Shown one piece after another: positions 48,171-57,484 of a stretch of 64,000 nt of DNA (position 1 is the first letter of the stretch; every line of letters starts with the position of its first letter). Made by a program: the position numbers and the translations under genes. This DNA is from Gammaproteobacteria bacterium. GTDB taxonomy: Bacteria > Pseudomonadota > Gammaproteobacteria > Tenderiales > Tenderiaceae. The notes below the pieces were generated by a model. It saw only the letters and a program-made list of their open reading frames with translations, ran no database searches and was not told where the DNA came from. The stretch is taken from NCBI GenBank assembly GCA_016200485.1, contig JACQEP010000005.1, positions 1 through 64,000 on the forward strand, read 5' to 3'.

Positions 48171-50434
48171 TATAGTGAACTATATTTTTTCCGTAGCCGT
48201 TGTCTAACGATTTCGGCAATGGTGTTGAAGATAAAAGTGAATATCAGAAGTACCAACGCAGTTAGGAATAGTACCCGGTAGTGAGTGCTATTCACTTCGG
48301 ATTCCGGCATTTCAACGGCGATGTTGGCCGATAGCGTACGTAATCCCTGGAAGATACTTAAATCCATCACCGGCGTGTTGCCTGTCGCCATTAACACAAT
48401 CATGGTTTCACCGACAGCGCGGCCAAAGCCGATCATTACCGCAGAGAATATGCCGGGGCTTGCGGTCAGCAGCACAACGCGGGTCAGGGTTTGCCATGAG
48501 GTTGCGCCCAAGGCCAAGGAGCCATTGGTCAGATGTTTAGGTACACTGAAGATGGCATCTTCGGCAATAGAGAAAATGACCGGAACCACGGCAAAGCCCA
48601 TGGCAATGCCCACCACCAAGGCATTGCGTTGGTCAAATTTCATGCCAAATTCAGTGTCGAGCCAGGCTCGCATGTCTCCACCAAAGAACCAACCTTCAAT
48701 CGTGTGGCTCATAGCAAACGCCAGCCAACCCGCCAACAGAATGACTGGAATGAGTAGTGCCGGTTGCCAGCCATCAGGAACGGTTGCACGTATGTTGCGT
48801 GGCAATTGATGCCAGCTGAAACTGAATACCAAGATCGTAACCGGTAACAATATCAATAACGTGAATACGCCAGGCAAATAATTTTCGAGCAAAGGCGCCA
48901 GCCACAATCCTGCCATAAATCCTAAAATGACCGTTGGCAGCGCTTCCATGATCTCGATCGTGGGTTTGATGGTGCCGCGCAATTTGGGCGTCATGAAATA
49001 GGCGGTGTATATTGCCCCCATCAATGCCAGCGGGATAGCGAATAACATGGCATAGAAGGCAGCTTTCAGTGTGCCGAACGCGATGGGAACCAGGCTGAAT
49101 TTCGGTTCGAAATCGTTGCTGGCGGAGGAAGATTGCCAGATGTAATCGGGCTTGTCGTAATTTTCGTACCAGACTTTGTTCCAGAGCGAAGACCAGGAAA
49201 CTTCTGGGTGTTCGTTGTGTACGTGATAGAAATACACTTGATTGTTGGCATCTTCTGCCAGCATCCCGTTGGCGTGAGGCGACACTGCCAAATAGCGAAT
49301 CGGCGCATCACTGATCTTTTCTTGCAGGATGGTGCGATTGGCCGTGGCATGGAAGATACCGATATCGCCGTTGCTGTCGCCGCCGATAAATCCTTTACGG
49401 CTATGTTCTGGCGCAATGGCGTCCACGGAGTTATTACCAACTTTAAACAAACGGATCTTGGTCAGATTGTGAATATTGTTACTATCCCGCACCGGGAACC
49501 ACTGTGTGATCCAGCCATTGCTGTCTCCTACCAGTAATGAAATATCGCCGGTAAGGAAGCGCAGACTGGTGATGCTGCTGCCCTGACTAGTGACCGAGAC
49601 ACGATTGATCAATTCAGGAGAATCTGGATTGCTGATGTTAAAGCTTGAGATTTGGCCATTGGCATCTGCCGAATAGAGTGATTTCAAATCCTTTGTAATT
49701 CGGAGATGGGTAATGGGTGCCGGTTGGTTTTCAAAAGTATGGCTTGTTGCCTTGATTGTTGTGCTTTCGTCGAGAAATGAGGTTTCTCGGGTGATAAAGT
49801 AGACGATTAACTGATTGTTGTCAGTCGCGGCGGCAATGACGGAGTTTTCGTCCCCCTCGGCGACAGCCAGGGTTTTAATGAATGTCCCGTGTGGGGCAAT
49901 TTGTATCGGCGTATCGCCTAAAGGAAACTCCATGGCAGGAGTGACTGTGCGCGTGTTGTCGGCGTAGCTGGTGGAGAAAGCGCGTTTCGTAACAATTACC
50001 CGGCCATCGGATAGGGCATAGCCCGTCACTTGCGAGTCTGGCGAACTGGCGGCATAACTGGTAATCGTCGTGTTGGCAGGAATAGGCAACGCCTGTTCCA
50101 AAATGAGCTTGCCGGTTACAGCTTCAAAAAAGATGACATTTCCGCTTTGAGTATCACGAAAACCGATTTCGTTTTGTTCATCCAGCCCCAGTGCCAGGGT
50201 AGCGGACTGTGGATTGCTGCCGGGCGCGGGATAGTGGCCCCGGGATTCGATTTCACCCGGAATAAACAGGGGGTAGACCACATAGGCGAGGTAAAAGAAG
50301 ATGAGTAGGATGGCGGCAATGACCGCGATGCCACCAATGCCAATAAAATACTTGGCCAGCAAGTCCTTGATTCGGCGTTGTAACCGGCGCCGGGCTGCGG
50401 CTGGAGAATCGCTGGGCGGTAATACAGTGGCCAT
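48170..50434 (-). CDS. pstC: Phosphate ABC transporter permease PstC, long form
   Basis: 754 residues versus about 319 in E. coli. After the first helix (about 30-58) comes a periplasmic domain of about 380 residues with repeating beta-strand patterns, including short WD-like units (SLYSADANGQISSF, FIGGDSNGDIGIF), probably a beta-propeller. The permease core follows, with VPKHLTNGSLALGATSWQTLTRVVLL. First gene of the pst operon, with a Pho-box-like site 46-63 bp upstream. Confidence 0.94.
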   Translation of the reverse strand: MATVLPPSDSPAAARRRLQRRIKDLLAKYFIGIGGIAVIAAILLIFFYLAYVVYPLFIPGEIESRGHYPAPGSNPQSATLALGLDEQNEIGFRDTQSGNVIFFEAVTGKLILEQALPIPANTTITSYAASSPDSQVTGYALSDGRVIVTKRAFSTSYADNTRTVTPAMEFPLGDTPIQIAPHGTFIKTLAVAEGDENSVIAAATDNNQLIVYFITRETSFLDESTTIKATSHTFENQPAPITHLRITKDLKSLYSADANGQISSFNISNPDSPELINRVSVTSQGSSITSLRFLTGDISLLVGDSNGWITQWFPVRDSNNIHNLTKIRLFKVGNNSVDAIAPEHSRKGFIGGDSNGDIGIFHATANRTILQEKISDAPIRYLAVSPHANGMLAEDANNQVYFYHVHNEHPEVSWSSLWNKVWYENYDKPDYIWQSSSASNDFEPKFSLVPIAFGTLKAAFYAMLFAIPLALMGAIYTAYFMTPKLRGTIKPTIEIMEALPTVILGFMAGLWLAPLLENYLPGVFTLLILLPVTILVFSFSWHQLPRNIRATVPDGWQPALLIPVILLAGWLAFAMSHTIEGWFFGGDMRAWLDTEFGMKFDQRNALVVGIAMGFAVVPVIFSIAEDAIFSVPKHLTNGSLALGATSWQTLTRVVLLTASPGIFSAVMIGFGRAVGETMIVLMATGNTPVMDLSIFQGLRTLSANIAVEMPESEVNSTHYRVLFLTALVLLIFTFIFNTIAEIVRQRLRKKYSSL

Positions 50435-50479
50435 AGGGGACGTTTCGGGTCAAATTTCCGGCAATGTTACCTATCATTT

Positions 50480-50497
50480 ATTACAGTTTTGTTACAA
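50480..50497 (-). promoter_or_regulatory. Pho box upstream of pstC
   Basis: On the minus strand TTGTAAC-AAAA-CTGTAAT is a direct repeat of 7-bp half sites with a 4-bp AT spacer, as in the PhoB consensus CTGTCAT-AWAW-CTGTCAY. It lies 46 bp before the pstC start. Confidence 0.7.
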
Positions 50498-50644
50498 AAC
50501 AATATTTTTTATATGTGAGTTGATAAGCCAATGAATCTAAAGGATACTTGATTCAGGACGATAAGCTGAGTGATACCCCTGGGGTCGGACGCTTGTAACA
50601 AAGGGGTAGGCCATGGAATGACTGGTTAGAGAGGCATGTATTCA

Positions 50645-51301
50645 ATGCGTTATTCGTTAATTGCCTTGTTGATCTTCGGTTTTGCATTACCGCCAGTATA
50701 TGCGGCCGATGTCTATGTCAGCGATTATTTGGTAATCACATTGCGTGCGGGCAAAGGCGATTCATTCAAGGTGGTGAAGTCTTTGTCATCGGGCATGGTG
50801 CTGGAGGTCATTGAGGTCGATGGTGAATTTACCCATGTCCGGACTAAAGAGGGCTTGGATGGGTGGGTCCGGAATCAGTATCTCAGTGAAAAACCGGTCG
50901 CTCGCAGCTTGGTTGATGACTATAGCAAGAAGCTGGAACAGCTGGCGGCAGAAAACAAAAAGCTTAAAGACTCGTTGGCAGAAGTTAACCGTGAAGCCAA
51001 ACAGTTATCCCAGGATCAAAAGCGGATTGTTGCAGAAAAGACCAAGATGGAGCAGGAACATGCTCAAATCAAGGAGCTTGCCGCACGCCCAATGGAGCTG
51101 GAAGATAAAAATAAAAATTTGAGCAGTGAAAATACAGCGATGAAGACGGAACTGGCTAAGTTGCGGCTGGAGTCGAGCGAGTTTAAAAAAAATCAAGTGC
51201 AGAAATGGTTTTTGGCTGGCGGAGGGGTGTTTCTATTTGGAATTGTGGCGGGTCTGATATTGCCTCGGTTTAAATCTCGTCGTCAGTCTAATTGGGTGTA
51301 G
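50645..51301 (+). CDS. SH3-domain protein with coiled coil and C-terminal anchor (YgiM-like)
   Basis: 218 residues. Signal peptide (MRYSLIALLIFGFALPPVYA), bacterial SH3 domain (about 22-85, with LRAGKGDSFKVVKSL and GWVRNQYL), a coiled coil (about 95-185, Lys/Glu/Leu heptads) and one C-terminal membrane helix (KWFLAGGGVFLFGIVAGLIL) before a basic tail. It matches the TIGR04211/YgiM family, periplasmic and inner-membrane anchored, of unknown role. The start is the second ATG, spaced properly from AGAGG. Divergent from pstC. Confidence 0.88.
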   Translation: MRYSLIALLIFGFALPPVYAADVYVSDYLVITLRAGKGDSFKVVKSLSSGMVLEVIEVDGEFTHVRTKEGLDGWVRNQYLSEKPVARSLVDDYSKKLEQLAAENKKLKDSLAEVNREAKQLSQDQKRIVAEKTKMEQEHAQIKELAARPMELEDKNKNLSSENTAMKTELAKLRLESSEFKKNQVQKWFLAGGGVFLFGIVAGLILPRFKSRRQSNWV

Positions 51302-51328
51302 TAGGGGGGATTCATGAATCGCCCCTAC
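51301..51328. repeat. Palindromic repeat at the nfi stop codon
   Basis: GTAGGGG(GG)ATTCATGAAT(CG)CCCCTAC is a near-perfect palindrome. It holds the nfi stop codon and touches the stop of the SH3 gene. A second copy is at 52002-52027. Confidence 0.8.
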
Positions 51329-52016
51329 GGTTATGTTTGATCTGAGGTGGTACTGTTGTACCTGATGCCAAACGGTGTGCCCAGCGTGTGGTTTCCGGTA
51401 ATCGAAAACGGGTGGTGCAGGCCATCACATAATGAATCGCTGTTGCCAGGCTGATTTTGTGGCCAATGGAAATATACAACGGCTTAGTACCGGCGCGACT
51501 CCGTAATACAGCGCCAATGATTTCTCCCTTGTCGATTAATTTAGTCCATGTGCCGCGTTGTTCAGGGCAAGGAACATGGATGCCTACAAGACGTGTTTTT
51601 GCCACACCGATAGTTGCGATATCGGTGCAGAGTCCTAGATGGCAGGCAATTCCTAAGCGCCGCGGATGCGCCAATCCTTGGCCATCCACCAGGATCAGTT
51701 CGGGTAGTCGCTGTATCTGTTTGAGGGCATCAAGTATTACCGGTATTTCCCGAAACGAAAGCAAGCCGGGGATATAGGGGAATGTGGCTGGGCGGCGGGC
51801 GATTGCATAATCCAACAGGTTTAATTCGGGGAAACTGAGTATCGCAACAGCGGCGCGCGCAATGGTGCCGTTATTTTCAAAGCCAACATCAACGCCGGCA
51901 ACGGTAGCTGGTGTAGGAAAGCAATCATGGGTGATGATATTTGCGGCCAATTCCTTTTGCAAGGCGATGGCTTGTTTGGGGCTCAATTCCCAGGAATATG
52001 GGTAGGGGTGATTCAT
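51312..52016 (-). CDS. nfi: Endonuclease V
   Basis: 234 residues. It nicks DNA near deaminated bases, mainly inosine. Catalytic acids are in VAGVDVGFE, PYIPGLLSFRE and LVDGQGLAHPRRLG; GVAKTRLVG and TRWAHRLAS near the C-terminus are also conserved. The ATG lies in the centre of a palindromic repeat, and the TGA lies in another copy of the same repeat, so both ends of this gene are made of the repeat. The N-terminal MNHPYPYSW is not family-typical, in line with repeat-derived codons. Confidence 0.94.
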   Translation of the reverse strand: MNHPYPYSWELSPKQAIALQKELAANIITHDCFPTPATVAGVDVGFENNGTIARAAVAILSFPELNLLDYAIARRPATFPYIPGLLSFREIPVILDALKQIQRLPELILVDGQGLAHPRRLGIACHLGLCTDIATIGVAKTRLVGIHVPCPEQRGTWTKLIDKGEIIGAVLRSRAGTKPLYISIGHKISLATAIHYVMACTTRFRLPETTRWAHRLASGTTVPPQIKHNRRGDS

Positions 52017-52027
52017 GAATCACCCCT
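52002..52027. repeat. Palindromic repeat at the nfi start codon
   Basis: GTAGGGGTGATTCATGAATCACCCCT is a perfect palindrome over its inner 24 bp. Its central ATG (minus strand, 52014-52016) is the start of nfi. Same family as 51301-51328. Confidence 0.82.
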
Positions 52028-52053
52028 CCGTCAAATGTCCACGTGCCGCCATG

Positions 52054-53385
52054 TTACGAATGCGAGCGGATTTTTTCCGCGCTGGAATCTAAAACAGAAG
52101 AGATCTGGCTGTTGGGAAAATCGCAGCTAAATGTACTGCCCTGATTGATGACCGAAACGATGCGTAACTGTCCCTGATGACGCTGCAGCACGTGCTTAAC
52201 GATGGCCAAGCCCAGACCGGTGCCGCCTGTCTCGCGTGAACGTCCGGTATCGACGCGGTAAAAGCGTTCGGTCAGGCGTGGAATGTGTTGGGCCGGGATG
52301 CCGATGCCAGTGTCTTGAACCGTCAGGTGTGCGCCACTGCTGTCACGATACCAGCGAATATTGATGCGTCCCTGGGCGGGGGTATAGCGTACGGCATTAA
52401 AGATCAGGTTTGAAAAGGCGCTGTGTAATTCATTAGGCACACCGCGCAATTCAAGCGAGGGATCGGCGTCCAGCGAAATCTGATGGTGCTGATCGCCGCT
52501 CAGGGCCAGCGCATCCTGGAGGATTTGATTCAGGATGGCTGGCACATGAACATCGCTGGTTTCCTGTGCTGTGGGCTCTGTTTCCAGGCGCGTTAACACC
52601 AGTAGATCTTTGACGATGTTTTCCATGCGCGAGGTTTGTTGCTGCATCAATTGCAGCGATCTGCGCCAAGGTTTGAGCGCATCATCGCTGTCATCTTGCA
52701 TGGTTTCAAGATAGCCATTCAGGACTGTCAGTGGGGTGCGTAATTCATGAGAAATATTGGCGACGAAATCACGGCGCATATTTTCAAGTTTGCGAATACG
52801 GGTGATGTTACGGGCAATCAATAATTGTTGGTTCTGGCCAAATTGAACGATACGGATGGAGACAAATTCCTGTTCATTACCTAACGGGTGGATTTCTATC
52901 GGCGATGAAAAATTTCCTGCATCCAGGTAATTGTTGAACGCAGGATTACGGATCAAATTACCAATGTATTGACCGCGATCCTTCTGGTTGTGCAAGTTAA
53001 ATAATTGTTGCGCGGGGGGATTAAACCATTCGATTTGACCAAGATCGTTCAAGACGATCGTGGCATCCGGCATGGCCGAGGTCGATTCTTGATAGCGGCT
53101 TAGATAACCTGTCAGGCGTTTTTGCCGTTCACGGGCGCGTTTTTGCAAGAGGTAGAGCTGATCAAAGACTTCAGCCCAGATACCGCGACTGCTGGGGAGG
53201 GTGGCTTTACCACGTGATTCGAGCCAGCGCTCAAGATAGCGCAGATTCCGCAGACTCCAGGCTAGATAAAGGGTGATGGCAATCAGGGCGGCTAATGTAG
53301 AGCGTCCAAAAAGGGCGCCGATGAAGGTGGCAACGGCAACCCAGCCCGCTAATCGGAACAGCTCACTTGTCCAGGGATTGATCAA
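52054..53385 (-). CDS. phoR: Phosphate sensor histidine kinase PhoR
   Basis: 443 residues. Two N-terminal membrane helices, a charged linker, a PAS domain (about 105-200, [23 protein letters not shown]), then HisKA with [16 protein letters not shown] (phospho-His about 224) and HATPase with [11 protein letters not shown] and [12 protein letters not shown]. It overlaps phoB by 4 bp and phosphorylates it under low phosphate, with Pst-PhoU input. Confidence 0.97.
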   Translation of the reverse strand: MINPWTSELFRLAGWVAVATFIGALFGRSTLAALIAITLYLAWSLRNLRYLERWLESRGKATLPSSRGIWAEVFDQLYLLQKRARERQKRLTGYLSRYQESTSAMPDATIVLNDLGQIEWFNPPAQQLFNLHNQKDRGQYIGNLIRNPAFNNYLDAGNFSSPIEIHPLGNEQEFVSIRIVQFGQNQQLLIARNITRIRKLENMRRDFVANISHELRTPLTVLNGYLETMQDDSDDALKPWRRSLQLMQQQTSRMENIVKDLLVLTRLETEPTAQETSDVHVPAILNQILQDALALSGDQHHQISLDADPSLELRGVPNELHSAFSNLIFNAVRYTPAQGRINIRWYRDSSGAHLTVQDTGIGIPAQHIPRLTERFYRVDTGRSRETGGTGLGLAIVKHVLQRHQGQLRIVSVINQGSTFSCDFPNSQISSVLDSSAEKIRSHS

Positions 53386-54074
53386 TCGTTTCCTCGCGTC
53401 GAAAACCGGTAACCGGCGCTTCTGATCGTTTGAATGAAACGGTCATAACCACTTTCTTCCAGGGCTTTACGCAACCGTCGGATGTGGACATCGACGGTGC
53501 GTTCTTCGACGTAGACATTACTACCCCAGACCTGATCGAGCAACTGGGTACGGCTATAAACCCGGTCAGGATGCGAAATAAAATACTGTAACAAGCGGAA
53601 TTCCGTGGGTCCCAGTTCCACGGTTTGCCCCTTGGCGGTGACGCGATGACTCTCAAGGTCTAGCTCCAGTCCTTCCGCATTCAACTTGTTCTGGCCATGG
53701 CCAGGCAGGCGGCGGAGCACTGCTTTGATGCGGGCCATCAGCTCTCTTGGCGAAAAAGGTTTGGTGATGTAGTCATCGGCGCCACTTTCGAGGCCGCGGA
53801 TTTTATCGTCTTCTTCGGCGCGGGCGGTGAGCATGATGATCGGTAATTCGGCGGTATCGGCTTCCTTTTTGAGTCGGCGGGCAAAATCGACGCCGCTCAT
53901 ATCGGGCAGCATCCAGTCGAGCAGGAGCAGGTCGGGGCGATGTTCGGCAATTTGTAATTGGGCGCCACGGGTGTCACCGGCTTCATAGATTTCATAGCCG
54001 CTACGTTCCAGCGCAAAGCGTACCATTTCCCGAATCGAGGGTTCATCGTCGATGACTAATATCTTGGCTGACAT
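53382..54074 (-). CDS. phoB: Phosphate response regulator PhoB
   Basis: 230 residues. REC domain with Asp53 in [13 protein letters not shown], Thr in IMLTARAEE and Lys in [11 protein letters not shown], and a winged helix with [26 protein letters not shown] and [13 protein letters not shown]. It binds Pho boxes. One such site lies before its own gene, which suggests autoregulation. Confidence 0.98.
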   Translation of the reverse strand: MSAKILVIDDEPSIREMVRFALERSGYEIYEAGDTRGAQLQIAEHRPDLLLLDWMLPDMSGVDFARRLKKEADTAELPIIMLTARAEEDDKIRGLESGADDYITKPFSPRELMARIKAVLRRLPGHGQNKLNAEGLELDLESHRVTAKGQTVELGPTEFRLLQYFISHPDRVYSRTQLLDQVWGSNVYVEERTVDVHIRRLRKALEESGYDRFIQTIRSAGYRFSTRGND

Positions 54075-54121
54075 GGTAATTCCACAGGTTATTTATCTGG
54101 TGGTCATTAAAATTTAATATT

Positions 54122-54139
54122 GTTACCAGAATATGACAA
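54122..54139 (-). promoter_or_regulatory. Pho box upstream of phoB
   Basis: On the minus strand TTGTCAT-ATTC-TGGTAAC shows the 7-4-7 direct repeat of PhoB sites. It lies 48 bp before the phoB ATG. Confidence 0.6.
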
Positions 54140-54152
54140 TTTAGAAATCTTC

Positions 54153-55007
54153 TCAGGGTATTTCTAGCCGTTTTTCAGAAATGAGCAAAATCTTGGTCAG
54201 CGCGATGCCGAAGATATGGTAACTGTCGCGTTCGACCAGGGGGCTGTTGTGAAACGCCGCACCTTGCAGGGTATCGAAACGGGCAAAGGCAGAGAATCTG
54301 AGGGAGCCAAATTGATGGTGAGTCACCAATGTGATACGGCTGCCGCTATAACCGCCGGGGCTGTCGTAAGCAGGGCGAGTCGTTGTCGCATACTGGGGCT
54401 CCACCGAGTAGTAATAATCGTGATAGGGGGAGTTGGCGAATAAGGGACCGATGCTGGCGGTGAAGCTCCACTCATTACTGTTATAGTGTTCGGCCTTGTA
54501 TTCAATATAGGGCGCAAATACCCAGCCCTGATGATTGATGCCGCTATCGCCAATTGAAAATACCGAGCGTAATGGCAGCCCCAGCCATACGCTATCCCGT
54601 TTTTCCGGATGATTCCATAGGCGTGCCAATAGCGAGGGTCCGAACTCAGCCGTGGGCGCCAGATCGGGCATGCCGGCCCGTGCATTGTTGCGGTCACTGC
54701 TGACCGGCAGTCCGCCCGCGAGACTGATATCGAGTTTTAAATCAGGTGAACGGAACAAAAAACCTTGCAGGTTGCCGTCGGCAAAATTTATCCGTTCGCT
54801 GCGGTAAACGAGGTAAGGGAAGGGAAGTAAATAATCATTGTCATGCGCTGAGCCGCGATAATTTTGCAGATGCAATGCAGTAACACCGGCACCCAGTTCC
54901 CATTTTGGCAATAGTTGCGCCGCCGCATTTTGATTCGGCAGCAGTGTGCTGCCGAAGAGAGCGATGACGCATGATGTTTTGCAATACCTAAATACGGGCG
55001 AGGACAA
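54153..55007 (-). CDS. MipA/OmpV-family outer membrane protein
   Basis: 284 residues from a TTG after GAGG. It has a signal peptide (CVIALFGSTLLPNQNAAAQ), then alternating beta-strand pattern (GAGVTALHLQNYRGS, LPFPYLVYRSERINF, SPDLKLDISLAGG) and a final strand IFGIALTKIL, as in MipA/OmpV barrels. Partners in other bacteria include MltA and murein complexes. The start overlaps the end of the alcohol dehydrogenase remnant by 20 bp. Confidence 0.8.
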   Translation of the reverse strand: MSSPVFRYCKTSCVIALFGSTLLPNQNAAAQLLPKWELGAGVTALHLQNYRGSAHDNDYLLPFPYLVYRSERINFADGNLQGFLFRSPDLKLDISLAGGLPVSSDRNNARAGMPDLAPTAEFGPSLLARLWNHPEKRDSVWLGLPLRSVFSIGDSGINHQGWVFAPYIEYKAEHYNSNEWSFTASIGPLFANSPYHDYYYSVEPQYATTTRPAYDSPGGYSGSRITLVTHHQFGSLRFSAFARFDTLQGAAFHNSPLVERDSYHIFGIALTKILLISEKRLEIP

Positions 55008-55377
55008 TCTGTGTTACCTCGTCGTCGTTAAGTACGATGGGATTGATTAACATGCTGTTGCCGCGACTGTTGGCATGTTGTGGCGCGCGTTGTTTAAGGG
55101 CGGCGATGTTGATCTCAGTGGCCTTTGTCACCAACGTGCCAGACCACGCCATGCGGGATTGGGAAAAAGGCTCCCAGTGGCGAGGCCAAGCCATGCCGCA
55201 TTGTTGCAGGTCATCGATCAACGTTTGCCAATGTGAAGTGGCGCGCAACGAACGGGCGCCGGTGACGAGCAATATCTTGCGTCCATGGTTGGCAGCCAGG
55301 GTCGCAAGTTCTTTAATCCGGCCCCGGCCAAAGATGATGCGTGGTAACCGCGAGATAGCAAAGGGTGCAAACTGCAT
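54988..55377 (-). pseudogene. Iron-containing alcohol dehydrogenase, internally deleted
   Basis: 129 codons against about 380 in the family. The first 65 residues (LPRIIFGRGRIKELATLAANHGRKILLVTG) match the N-terminal nucleotide-binding part. The last 30 (SRGNSMLINPIVLNDDEVTQIVLARI region) match the family C-terminus. The middle with the iron-binding histidines is gone, so it cannot be active. The break lies near residues 65-100. The frame is still open, a sign of an in-frame loss. Confidence 0.75.
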
Positions 55378-55456
55378 GTAGCCCGACCTTTATTGATTGA
55401 ATTCCTTTAGCTTATCAAAGGCGCTCGCTACCAGGGTAAGCGCGGCCAAAAAAGAA

Positions 55457-55477
55457 AGCCCCGCACTAGGCGGGGCT
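55457..55477 (-). terminator. Intrinsic terminator of pstS
   Basis: AGCCCCGC-CTAGT-GCGGGGCT with TTCTTTTTT after it on the minus strand, 29 bp past the pstS stop. Confidence 0.88.
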
Positions 55478-55505
55478 CGACCGGTAGGTCAGACTGATGT
55501 TGAGA

Positions 55506-56477
55506 TTACTTCAATTTGGCCAGTTCTTTTTCTAGAACTTTGGCTGGTAGCGGGATAAAACCGTCTTTCTCGACCTGCTCCTGTCCCGTCTTGGACAGCA
55601 CCATCTTCAGGAACTCCAGTTCCATGGGTGAGAATGGCTTGTTCGGGGCCTTGTTGACGTAGATATAGAGATAACGGGAAAGCGGATACTCGCCGCTGAT
55701 CGCGTTCTCTTCGGTAGCTTCGACGAAGGCTTCGCCTTCCTTCGTGGCCAAAGGCAGCGCCTTCACAGTGGCAGTCTTATATCCGATGCCGGAGTAACCG
55801 ATACTGTTAACCGAGGCGCTCACTGACTGTACTACCGAGGAAGAACCCGGTTGCTCGTTGACAGTGTTCTTGAAGTCGCCTTTGCACAGTGCATGTTCTT
55901 TGAAGTAACCGTAGGTTCCGGAGACAGAGTTACGGCCGAACAACTGGATGTTGCGATTGCTCCAGCTACCGCTGAGACCAAGCTGATCCCACTTGGTGAC
56001 ATCGTTGGCGTAGCCGCACTTGCGGGTGGCGGAGAAGATGGCATCTACCTGGGGCACGGTCAGACCCTTGATCGGGTTGTCCTTGTGCACAAATACTGCC
56101 AGGGCGTCGATGGCTACCCGAATGCCTGTGGGTTTGTAGCCATATTTGTCCTCGAAGGACTGAATTTCCTTGTCTTTCATCGCCCGGCTCATTGGGCCGA
56201 AGTTGGAGGTACCTTCAGTCAGGGCTGGCGGTGCGGTCGAGGAGCCAGCAGCCTGCACCTGAATGTTGACATTGGGATAAAAACGCTTGAAATCTTCGGT
56301 CCAGAGTGTCATCAGGTTGGCCAAGGTGTCCGAGCCGACGCTGGACAGATTGCCGGCCACACCACTGGCCTTTTTGTATTGGGGAATCTGCGCATCGACC
56401 GATGCCAATGTTACATTTGCCGTCAGGCTCACGGCGGCAGCCAGGGCTGAGAGGGTCAACAATTTGGAAGCTTTCAT
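55506..56477 (-). CDS. pstS: Periplasmic phosphate-binding protein PstS
   Basis: 323 residues from an ATG with TTAAGGAGTAT before it; 50 open upstream codons are spurious and hold the promoter. Signal peptide ([23 protein letters not shown]), then [21 protein letters not shown] and [14 protein letters not shown] with the phosphate-binding Ser/Thr, [15 protein letters not shown], and GYSGIGY. It feeds PstCA. It stands apart from pstC, 5 kb away, with its own promoter and terminator. Confidence 0.96.
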   Translation of the reverse strand: MKASKLLTLSALAAAVSLTANVTLASVDAQIPQYKKASGVAGNLSSVGSDTLANLMTLWTEDFKRFYPNVNIQVQAAGSSTAPPALTEGTSNFGPMSRAMKDKEIQSFEDKYGYKPTGIRVAIDALAVFVHKDNPIKGLTVPQVDAIFSATRKCGYANDVTKWDQLGLSGSWSNRNIQLFGRNSVSGTYGYFKEHALCKGDFKNTVNEQPGSSSVVQSVSASVNSIGYSGIGYKTATVKALPLATKEGEAFVEATEENAISGEYPLSRYLYIYVNKAPNKPFSPMELEFLKMVLSKTGQEQVEKDGFIPLPAKVLEKELAKLK

Positions 56478-56590
56478 TACGTTAATACTCCTTAAAATTA
56501 AGGCTTGGTTGGGTCTACGATGCGGGATCGTTTTCCCGCTGTACGGTGAAGCATTCTCTGCCGTTTTCGTTACGATTGTGTTAACAATTT

Positions 56591-56608
56591 GTTGCAGTTT
56601 TATGACAG
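56591..56608 (-). promoter_or_regulatory. Pho box upstream of pstS
   Basis: On the minus strand CTGTCAT-AAAA-CTGCAAC is very close to the E. coli consensus. Further half sites (TTGTTAAC, TCGTAAC) follow toward pstS, so several PhoB dimers may bind. Confidence 0.75.
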
Positions 56609-56715
56609 CGGCTAGAATTTTACTCAAAATGACGAGCTTAATGAGTCAGTATAGTCAGCGAGTGGGTCTGTGGCCAGTGGTCGTCTCTAGTGATAATTAT
56701 TATGAGGAGTAATTC

Positions 56716-57060
56716 ATGACTGATTGTTTATTCTGTAAATTTGCATCTGGCGAGATCAAGCCCAAGGTGGTGTATGAAGATGATGCCGTGCTGGCTTTTC
56801 GTGACATCTCGCCACAAGCCCCTAGCCATGTGCTGGTCATACCCAAACGTCACATCAGTACGGTGAACGATTTGTGTGACGGCGATGCTGAGCTGGTCGG
56901 CCGTCTCTACTTGGCTGCCAAGCAGGTTGCTGAGCAGGACGGTATTGCGGCTTCAGGTTATCGCACAGTGATGAACTGTAATGCCGATGCCGGACAATCC
57001 GTGTTTCACATCCATCTCCACGTACTGGGTGGGCGGTCCATGAAATGGCCGCCGGGTTAA
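56716..57060 (+). CDS. hinT: HIT-family nucleotide-binding protein (HinT-like)
   Basis: 114 residues. HIT motif HIHLHVLGG (His-x-His-x-His) near residue 98-106, N-terminal CLFCKFASGEIKPKVVYED with a CxxC pair, and APSHVLVIPKRHIS are typical of HinT, a purine nucleoside phosphoramidase. TATGAGGAG precedes the ATG. Divergent from pstS. Confidence 0.94.
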   Translation: MTDCLFCKFASGEIKPKVVYEDDAVLAFRDISPQAPSHVLVIPKRHISTVNDLCDGDAELVGRLYLAAKQVAEQDGIAASGYRTVMNCNADAGQSVFHIHLHVLGGRSMKWPPG

Positions 57061-57253
57061 CACCGATCCGACGGCCCGGAGCTTGGGGGGTATTGATGCT
57101 GCCGATCAGCTGGCGCGCGAGACTGATGTGGAAACGGATGGAGCCTCAGGTGCTGCTTGAGTTGCAAATGGATGCAAACGATTGGGTCGATTTACGAGAA
57201 GCGGCGAGTGAATTGTCAGGCATGATGTAAATGCCCCTATGTTCAAGACAATA

Positions 57254-57278
57254 AAAAAGGCGGGGATACCGCCTTTTT
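57254..57278. terminator. Two-way terminator
   Basis: AAAAAGGCGG-GGATA-CCGCCTTTTT is symmetric and has T runs on both strands. It ends the 38-residue membrane gene on the minus strand (TTTTTTATTG) and transcripts from hinT on the plus strand. Confidence 0.85.
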
Positions 57279-57280
57279 GG

Positions 57281-57397
57281 TTACGCGTTGTCGCTTTTAT
57301 CGCTGCGATAGATCTGAACGACCAGAACAACCATCAGCGTCAACGCTACAGCGGCGACACCGATCACCATGTTGGTGATGAAATCGATAGTAATCAT
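57281..57397 (-). CDS. 38-residue membrane protein
   Basis: A small gene: ATG preceded by TTGGGAGAACC, one hydrophobic helix (MVIGVAAVALTLMVVLVVQIY, about residues 10-30) then a short polar tail RSDKSDNA. It has its own terminator 3 bp after the stop. This looks like a real single-pass small membrane protein. The function is unknown. Confidence 0.6.
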   Translation of the reverse strand: MITIDFITNMVIGVAAVALTLMVVLVVQIYRSDKSDNA

Positions 57398-57484
57398 GAG
57401 TACGGTTCTCCCAAAACAAACGCTCGGCTCACTTTATTTGAAATCGACATATTTGACAATGGCGCCGGGTTAATTAATTGTAAA

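Noticed and set aside
57045-57230. 61-codon frame after the HIT gene
   Set aside because: No family pattern, overlaps the end of hinT, and no ribosome site. It may be a decayed gene but I cannot support it.
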